A DNA stretch of 64,000 nt from Brasenia schreberi. Taxonomy: Eukaryota; Streptophyta; Magnoliopsida; Nymphaeales; Cabombaceae. The DNA is taken from positions 4,277,001-4,341,000 of the forward strand of contig JAYKKT010000056.1 in NCBI GenBank assembly GCA_036023115.1, written 5' to 3'. Below are positions 58,712 to 64,000 of the stretch, one piece after another. The stretch's first letter is position 1. Every line of letters starts with the position of its first letter. The notes below the pieces were generated by a model. That model was not told where the DNA came from, searched no databases, and worked only from the letters and a program-made list of their open reading frames with translations. The position numbers and the translations under genes were made by a program.

Positions 58712-60005
58712 GATGCCCCTCTTTGGCATTGGTAAAGAAGAAACACCCCATTTTGTTTTTTCTCTCAAATTTTCTCGAGAATACACCATTTTTTTATTTC
58801 GCAAAACCCTATTTTCTTTTACCACAGGTGGGGATTTTTAGCAAAAGGAGGTTTTTCCTAGCTATTTCCCTATATGTATGATCATGCATGAATGACTCTT
58901 TAAATGCATGCATGAGAAAATTTTTGTTTTTGGGGTTTTCAAGCCCGAAGAGAGCCTTTTGAGGCTGACTGCTCCGAGCATGTTTTACCCATGTCTTTTT
59001 GACATTCTCCCTGTTTTCGAGCTTTTAGAGAGATCCTTTTGAGGCTGTCTGCTCTAAGCAGGTTCTACCATTGTCTTTTTGACATTCATGGGTTTTTCGA
59101 AAATTTCTTTTTGAAAAGGAACTCCTTTTAACTTGTATCGAAAAGGACTTTCATTTTCCATACTCCCCTTCACTCGGGTTTCAATACTTGCTACTAAGTA
59201 GAGGTTTTTGGGTAGGAAATCTTGAAAAACATTTTAAAGTTCCATTTCCTACAAAACAAAGTCGAGTTCTCAAACAAAATAAAATCCAAATAAGTAGTTT
59301 GTATTCGTACTTTAGGATTTTCGCAAATTCGAACCTTTTTCCTTGGAGATAAGCCGTAGGGATATGGGAAAGAGATACCACGGTCCCTTCTGAAGCGTCC
59401 TGTGGTTTTAGGCAAAGAGTCGGAAAATCGCTCTTTGGAGCTTTGGCTTTTTGTTTCTTTTTTTCACAGAAGGTCTCCCCTTGGGAGTATTTTTTCATTA
59501 ATCCCTCTTTTCTCTAAAGGAGAAGACTTCTTTGGAGGAGTTTTTGTATTCTCCTTTTTCTTTTGAACGAGAAGACCTCTTTCAGAGGAGTTTTTGTATT
59601 CCCTGTTTATGAAGGGAAGACCACTTTCGGAGGAGTTTTTGTATTCTCGTTTTTTTCTTTTTCTTTTGGACATAGCCAATTTTCCTTTTTGGAGAGAAAG
59701 TAGAATGGGGAAAGGCTTATCCCTTTGGTTACTCGATTCAAACGAGATCGTCCTATTTCTTAATAGCATCTGCTATTCGAAAATATTTTGATATTTTGAA
59801 CAAGGCTTAATCTTGTAAGCCAGGGATTTTTGAAATGTTGCCAATTCGTTTTTGGAATCTACCTTTCGTAAAGTATAAATTCCTCCATTCAGGGTTATAC
59901 AATCAACTTTGATCCTTCTTTCAAGAAGTTTCAAAGGAGTTCGATTTTTTCAAAATGTTTTTGAAAGAATTCAACATAAACCCTTTTGAATATTCTGGCA
60001 TTTTT
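58712..60005 (-). other. Polypurine tract and 3' spacer of C
   Basis: Polypurine tract at 58,712-58,726 (CCAAAGAGGGGCATC on the minus strand). The spacer contains the 50-bp repeat at 59,465-59,660 (GAAGACCTCTTTCAGAGGAG). No conserved protein. Confidence 0.7.
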
Positions 60006-61600
60006 CGGGTTTTTGCTAATTTCTACCCACAATATCAACAAATTTTTCGATTTTTATTGCCCTTTTGAAGACATGGGGACATTTCTACTCGAATTGCCAC
60101 CTTCTTGGGCTTTCTTTGGGGTGATATGATATGAATGTGATGCATGCTATGCACTCCATGTGACTCAAAATGGAAATACATGCTTTTATGCAATTGGTGA
60201 ACACATGAAATGTACCTCACAAGTCATGAAGGAGAAACATTTTCAAAATTGGTTCTCCATGGAAGGTGTCTAGGGGCTGTATTTAAAAATGCCCCTAGCT
60301 TGATGGGGATGCATGATTTTACCCGGCCACACGGTGAAGGGCCATGGTTTTTCGAAAGACTTTTGGGGTGGACGATGGTATGTTCATGTCCACGCATTTT
60401 TATGGTTTTTCTAACATGATCATGATTCTTTTTGCTCAAGGATGGAAAACACAACCAGCCCTAAGTGATAGTCATGGCCATCATGTTTGATTTCGACATG
60501 GTCTCCAGATTTTCATCGTGAAACTCATGTGCTTTATCCTAACACAATCAAGGTTTTCATATAAACCAGAAGTTGAAAATCTTTCTTTTCAAAGTTATAT
60601 GTAGGGTTAAATTTTAGAAATTTTGATCCCTTTTGAGAAAGCAATTTTGGGAAATCCTCCCTTTCTATATGAAGATGGTTTTATACCAGCCCTTTTGATC
60701 GAAATATGTTTCCCATACTTGGTTTTGGTCAAGCATGGTTTTTGGAATTCATTTTGAAAATTCATGCCTTCATGGGGCATTTGATCAAGTATGGGGAATG
60801 TGTCTCAAAGAGGCACTTCAGCCACACGATGCAAGGCTTGTCCCTTGATGGAGTTCTTGAGTTTGAAACTCATACTCCGTTGAAAAAGGGGCTGCCATTT
60901 ATTTTGCCTATTTGTTTAAGATAGGTTTTTCAAATGAGTGCTTCAATGAACATCATTCCTTTTCCATGACATGGGAGATGGTGTCTCAAATTTGGAGGCC
61001 TACAGCAAGGCCAAACACGATTTCTCTTTTGGCTTGGTGATTCCTTTCACATGCCAATAGAGTTTTCGAAATGTATGGCATATTTTGTATGAATATCATC
61101 TTCATTTTGATCGAATCAAGCACACAATGCATGAATTGTAATGCTTGGGAGGTTTTTATCAAAAGAATTTTGAATGATTTTTGTGAAATGCTAACCCTTT
61201 TTCGAGATTCTCATTTCTTTTTAAAATTCCCTTTGAAGGTGTTGGATTTGATTCGTATGAATATGATGGCTCGATACTTAGGGGGTCGACTCTTATTGCC
61301 TCTTTGGTTTCACATAAACTCGAGTTCTAAGATGATGTCTAGACCCGATGTTTGTTCACATGTATGATTTCATAATGCAATGCATGATTCTTATGCACAC
61401 ACTATGGGTTAAACTCATTTCTAAAAATCCCCAATTTTCCACAAGTCAAGGATTTTACGAATTTCAAGAAGCTTGGAAGTGTTTATTCCTCCTTGCTTTG
61501 GTGATTCTCGAGCTTTTCAGTTTTGAAAAAGCTCTCGGCAAAAGGGTGGATAGGACCAACTTTTGGATATTTGTGGGTTTTGGGAGTATATACAATTTTT
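60006..61600 (-). pseudogene. Collapsed pol remnant of C
   Basis: Traces in the right order: integrase end (60,010-60,110), the integrase zinc-binding area (TTTCTAACATGATCATGA, near 60,405), the RNase H connector (TCCCTTGATGGAGTTCTTGA, 60,840), RNase H (GAGTTTTCGAAATGTATGG, 61,060) and RT linker (CAAGTCAAGGATTT, 61,442). All are too decayed to read as protein. Decay is far stronger than in the LTRs, so it happened before this insertion. Confidence 0.6.
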
Positions 61601-61786
61601 GAAAAGTATTTTTACAATTTTCGAGAAAGAACTTTGTACATGGCCAAAGGCTTTTGAAACAAATTTCTTTTTGGAATTTTCAGTTTTCCAAATGTTTTTG
61701 AGATTTTGAGGGTTTTCAAATTTTTTGGTTTTTGGTAATATCCAATTTTTTTTGGTTTTTTCAAAAGTAGGGATCTTCCATTGAAC
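61601..61786 (-). pseudogene. Pol linker of C after the splice-like site
   Basis: Starts after TTTGTAG with FNGRSLLLKKPKKN on the minus strand, the counterpart of FDRRPLFRKK in D. It then decays. Confidence 0.45.
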
Positions 61787-61801
61787 CTACAAAGAAAACA
61801 T
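61787..61801 (-). promoter_or_regulatory. Putative 3' splice site, element C
   Basis: Minus-strand AATGTTTTCTTTGTAG followed by GTTCAATGGAAGA. Confidence 0.45.
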
Positions 61802-61857
61802 TCATGAATCAGACTCTAATTAATAGGTCTAAGACATGGGTTTCGATTTTAGAGGTT

Positions 61858-63162
61858 CTACAGGGCACCCTTGACCCAGATGGTCTTAGGTGGTGGCTCA
61901 GGAGGTATGGGTGGGCTGTAGTCGAGTCCATATCGTTCCTTGTTGGCTTTAGGTAGGACAGGTTCAAGCCTACCTTGGTTTCGGGTTTGCAGGCCTGCGT
62001 AGGGTTTATATCCCATTTTTAGAATCATGTTCCAAGACCTTTTGTTTTTCGAAAAGTTTTGGTATAATTCATGATCTTGGAACATGGAATCGTCCATGTC
62101 AGGGATATATACCCTTTTGGATATCGGGAGTTTGGATTCAGGGGTGGTGGAAGGCTTGGGCTTCCACGCAACCCTGGTTTGGGAGTTATGGCTTTCAAGG
62201 GAAACCGGGCTTGGTCGCTTGATAGCTTTTGGATATTTTGGGGTGATGGAAGACTTGGGCTTCCATACAACCCGATTTTGGGAGAGTTTTTCTTCAAAGG
62301 AAGCCCAGTTTGGCCCTTTGAAGTACTTTGGATGTTTTAGGACGAGGGAAGACTTGAGCTTCCCTACGACCTGGGTTTGGGAGAATTTGTCTTCAAGGGA
62401 AACCATGCTTGGTCCCTCGAGAGACTTTGGATGTTGCAGTGTGATGGAAGACTTGAGCTTCCACACAACCTGCTTTTGGGAGAAATTTTCTTCAAGGGAA
62501 GCCAAGCTTGTTCCCTCGAAGTTTTTGACATGCTCCCTAGGTGCAACTCGTGATGCCCCTAGGGATGGATTTTTTTGTTTCAAAGCCATAGTCTTGGTTC
62601 CAGGGTACAAGACCAGGCTTGAAGAAGTGGGTTTTTCTATGGCAGGGTTATGAGCTCCTAAGATGTCAATACATGCATTAGGGGTCTCCATGTCTACCAT
62701 TTTTTGAACTTCTTTTCCTTTTTGTTTTTGAAATTCTTTTGGGTGATGCGGGATATTTGGCGCACCTTGGAAATCCTCTAACTTAGGCACATTTCGTGGG
62801 TTTGTGTGTGCATGGGTGTGAGCCAATGCATCTGATGACCCTATTTTGAGAAGAGAGATTTGAGAAGGATGGGTTTCAGGCATACCTCTTTGTGGCTTGT
62901 CTACCTTTTCAGGATGAGAGCAGGCCGATTTCCTGGGTGACTCTATTTTGAGCTCCCGGGGTTTCACGAGGCGTTCCTTTTCGAAACCTTCTTGTTTTTT
63001 ACTCTCGTCTCTTTGTGGGGTGTGGGTTTTATGTCCCACTGTGTGTGTGCCTAGACTTAGGAATTTCACTTGAATTTTTCGAAATTTCAAAATCCTGTTT
63101 TTCAATTTTTTTGTTTTTTTGAAAGTTTTCAAGATTTTTTTGAGTTTTTGAAACAAAAACAT
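61858..63162 (-). CDS. Leader/G-patch protein of C, main open frame
   Basis: A 434-residue open frame, the longest in the window, without recognised enzyme domain. Order: basic N-terminal part that is probably out of frame until about residue 40, a H/P/K-rich part (DFQGAPNIPHHPKEFQKQKG), four 33-residue repeats (about residues 215-350), then a G-patch-like end with DMDDSMFQDHELYQNFSK, SWNMILKMGYKPYAGLQ, GRLEPVLP and a terminal WVKGAL. Element D encodes the same protein in pieces. In autonomous copies only the G-patch end is retained after protease. No signal peptide or membrane segment. Role unknown; RNA binding or packaging is a guess based on the G-patch. Confidence 0.6.
   Translation of the reverse strand: MFLFQKLKKILKTFKKTKKLKNRILKFRKIQVKFLSLGTHTVGHKTHTPQRDESKKQEGFEKERLVKPRELKIESPRKSACSHPEKVDKPQRGMPETHPSQISLLKIGSSDALAHTHAHTNPRNVPKLEDFQGAPNIPHHPKEFQKQKGKEVQKMVDMETPNACIDILGAHNPAIEKPTSSSLVLYPGTKTMALKQKNPSLGASRVAPREHVKNFEGTSLASLEENFSQKQVVWKLKSSITLQHPKSLEGPSMVSLEDKFSQTQVVGKLKSSLVLKHPKYFKGPNWASFEEKLSQNRVVWKPKSSITPKYPKAIKRPSPVSLESHNSQTRVAWKPKPSTTPESKLPISKRVYIPDMDDSMFQDHELYQNFSKNKRSWNMILKMGYKPYAGLQTRNQGRLEPVLPKANKERYGLDYSPPIPPEPPPKTIWVKGAL
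62143..62540 (-). repeat. 99-bp tandem repeat encoding 33 residues
   Basis: GTGATGGAAGACTTG-like starts are at about 62,143, 62,242, 62,343 and 62,440. Protein units carry S(L/F)E..FSQ..VV(W/G)K(L/P)KSS, then P..(L/F).G. All four keep the reading frame. D has relics of it at 5,880-6,050. Confidence 0.85.
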
Positions 63163-63463
63163 CTTTTTCAGATTTTTCTTTTGATTTTCGAGAATTTGGA
63201 AATGTGGGAGTGGAGGATTCGCCCCTTTCTGGGGTTTGGCCTTTTACCTCACATCCTTCGTCGAGTTTGACATCGATTTTCTTTCCACGATCTTTGTGCG
63301 CCTGAGAAGAGCTGCTATGGGTTTTATGCTCCTTGCTTAAAACATCCATTCTTTGAAAAATCGCCCATATATCAGTTAGCGCTTCTCGTTCTTTGGCTGT
63401 TTTGAAAATCTCTTTTGATTTACTCGACGGGGATTCTCTTGGCTTTCGCTCCATTTTCTGCAA
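63029..63463 (-). CDS. Leader protein of C, N-terminal frame
   Basis: A 144-residue frame starting MQKMERKPRESPSSKSKEIF, K/S/E-rich, with REALTDIWAIFQRMDVLSKE (possible coiled coil) and KTQKNLENFQKNKKIEKQ, which matches KQKNMENLQKSKTFENQK in D. It overlaps the 434-residue frame in another phase, and D suggests they were once one frame. One indel near 63,040 would explain the split. It lies just after the primer-binding site, where gag would start. Confidence 0.55.
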   Translation of the reverse strand: MQKMERKPRESPSSKSKEIFKTAKEREALTDIWAIFQRMDVLSKEHKTHSSSSQAHKDRGKKIDVKLDEGCEVKGQTPERGESSTPTFPNSRKSKEKSEKDVFVSKTQKNLENFQKNKKIEKQDFEISKNSSEIPKSRHTHSGT

Positions 63464-63547
63464 CTTCTAAGTATGCACGATTTTTGGAAAACACCCTTTT
63501 TTTTCGAAGATTTGAGTGTAACTTGTTTGTTTGAAGTCTACTTAAGT

Positions 63548-63574
63548 CCCGGGTCCCACCGGGCGTGCCAAATC
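63548..63574 (-). other. Primer-binding-site region of C
   Basis: Minus strand GATTTGGCACGCCCGGTGGG directly after the 5' LTR. It shares TTGGCACGC and GTGGGAC with B1. tRNA not identified. Confidence 0.65.
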
Positions 63575-64000
63575 TGTAGACACCGAAAATTTTCAACTCC
63601 GGGTTCTTAGGCTTGAAGTGAACCTTTTCGCAATCTACGTTGCTTTTTAGGGCGTGCCAGCTAGCTTACTCAAACTAGCGAAGTATGTTTTGAAATATCT
63701 GACTTTTAAAAGGCAATTGTGGGCAAGCGGGATCTTTTCGTCACAAACCTTCTTGAACCGATGCTCAAGGGTCAGTTTGTACGCTTAGAGACTTTGTTTA
63801 AAACAAGTTAACTTCAAAAATCGATTTTGAATGAATCAGTGTTTTGAAATCTTTGGAAAATCATGCACTTGGGCGAGATTTGATTTACGAGGGTTGCGCG
63901 ACCCTAAGTCTTTCAATTTTATCTACTTAGGCACGATGTGTGTGCATTAAATGGCCTAAGTTTTGGCGTGTTTGCACGATTTGTTCGGGGTTTATTTGAT
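63575..64000 (-). mobile_element. 5' LTR of C (partial)
   Basis: Starts TGTAGACACCGAAAATTTTC and matches 56,551-56,975 at about 97%. Cut by the window end. Confidence 0.9.
63660..63783 (-). other. U5 stem-loop pair, C 5' LTR
   Basis: Hairpin 1 (63,739-63,783) has outer arms CGTCACAAAC/GTTTGTACG, paired apart from one bulged C; inner CTTGA/TCAAG and loop ACCGATGC. Hairpin 2 (63,660-63,679) has two mismatches. Confidence 0.7.

Larger units (their letters stand above)
56551..64000 (-). mobile_element. Non-autonomous element C (right end outside window)
   Basis: 3' LTR 56,551-58,711, internal part 58,712-63,574, 5' LTR from 63,575 on. Over the 425 bases that can be compared the LTRs differ at about 13 places. 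The internal part has a long leader/G-patch reading frame and only degenerate traces of pol. It lacks recognisable Gag core, protease, RT and RNase H, so it would have needed a helper element. Element D has the same structure. Confidence 0.85.

Overview
This window is repeat DNA from a land plant, probably a seed plant with a large genome. I found no host gene, tRNA, rRNA or CRISPR array. Almost all of it is Ty3/gypsy LTR retrotransposons. They look like the Tat lineage (the group that includes Ogre and Retand): the pol genes carry a second, archaeal-type RNase H after the usual one, the LTRs are very long (2.2-3.5 kb), and a G-patch-like domain lies between protease and reverse transcriptase. 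The rest is one MULE and one hAT transposase ruin. Every coding region except parts of element C is broken by stops, frameshifts or deletions.

Left part (1-24,717, minus strand) is a nest resolved by target-site duplications. An outer non-autonomous element D (3' LTR end at 1-141, 5' LTR 22,836-24,717) was split at TCTAC by a complete autonomous-type element B1 (LTRs 6,263-8,571 and 19,535-21,735, with gag, protease, G-patch, RT, RNase H, aRNH and integrase between). A solo LTR of family A sits in D (1,326-4,530, duplication ATGAC) and another in B1 (13,272-16,407, duplication AGAAT).

Centre (24,718-43,934): a variant solo LTR A' (24,793-27,896, duplication AGGGT) lies inside a 35-bp tandem array. 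A plus-strand element P follows (28,086-37,930); it has protease, G-patch, RT, two RNases H, integrase, polypurine tract and 3' LTR, but no gag and no 5' LTR. Then come a plus-strand LTR B' (37,983-40,405), a minus integrase fragment and a plus gag-protease fragment fused head to head. Next (43,935-51,466) is an AT-richer island with a minus-strand MULE ruin, unassigned repeats and a plus-strand hAT ruin.

Right part (51,467-64,000, minus strand): element E (3' LTR 51,467-53,732) is interrupted in its integrase by a family-B LTR, which is interrupted by a family-A LTR, which is interrupted by element C (56,551 to beyond the window). C is the youngest insertion (LTR ends about 97% identical). 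C and D belong to one non-autonomous family: they keep a leader protein and the G-patch-like domain but have lost gag, protease and RT, so they presumably relied on proteins from relatives such as B1.

The most interesting signals are shared by LTR families that are otherwise diverged. (1) A two-part stem-loop in U5 whose stems change sequence between families while keeping pairing. (2) A GTAAGT donor-like site next to a poly(A)-like box in the transcribed leader. (3) A conserved 3' splice-site-like sequence between the G-patch stop codon and the RT reading frame.
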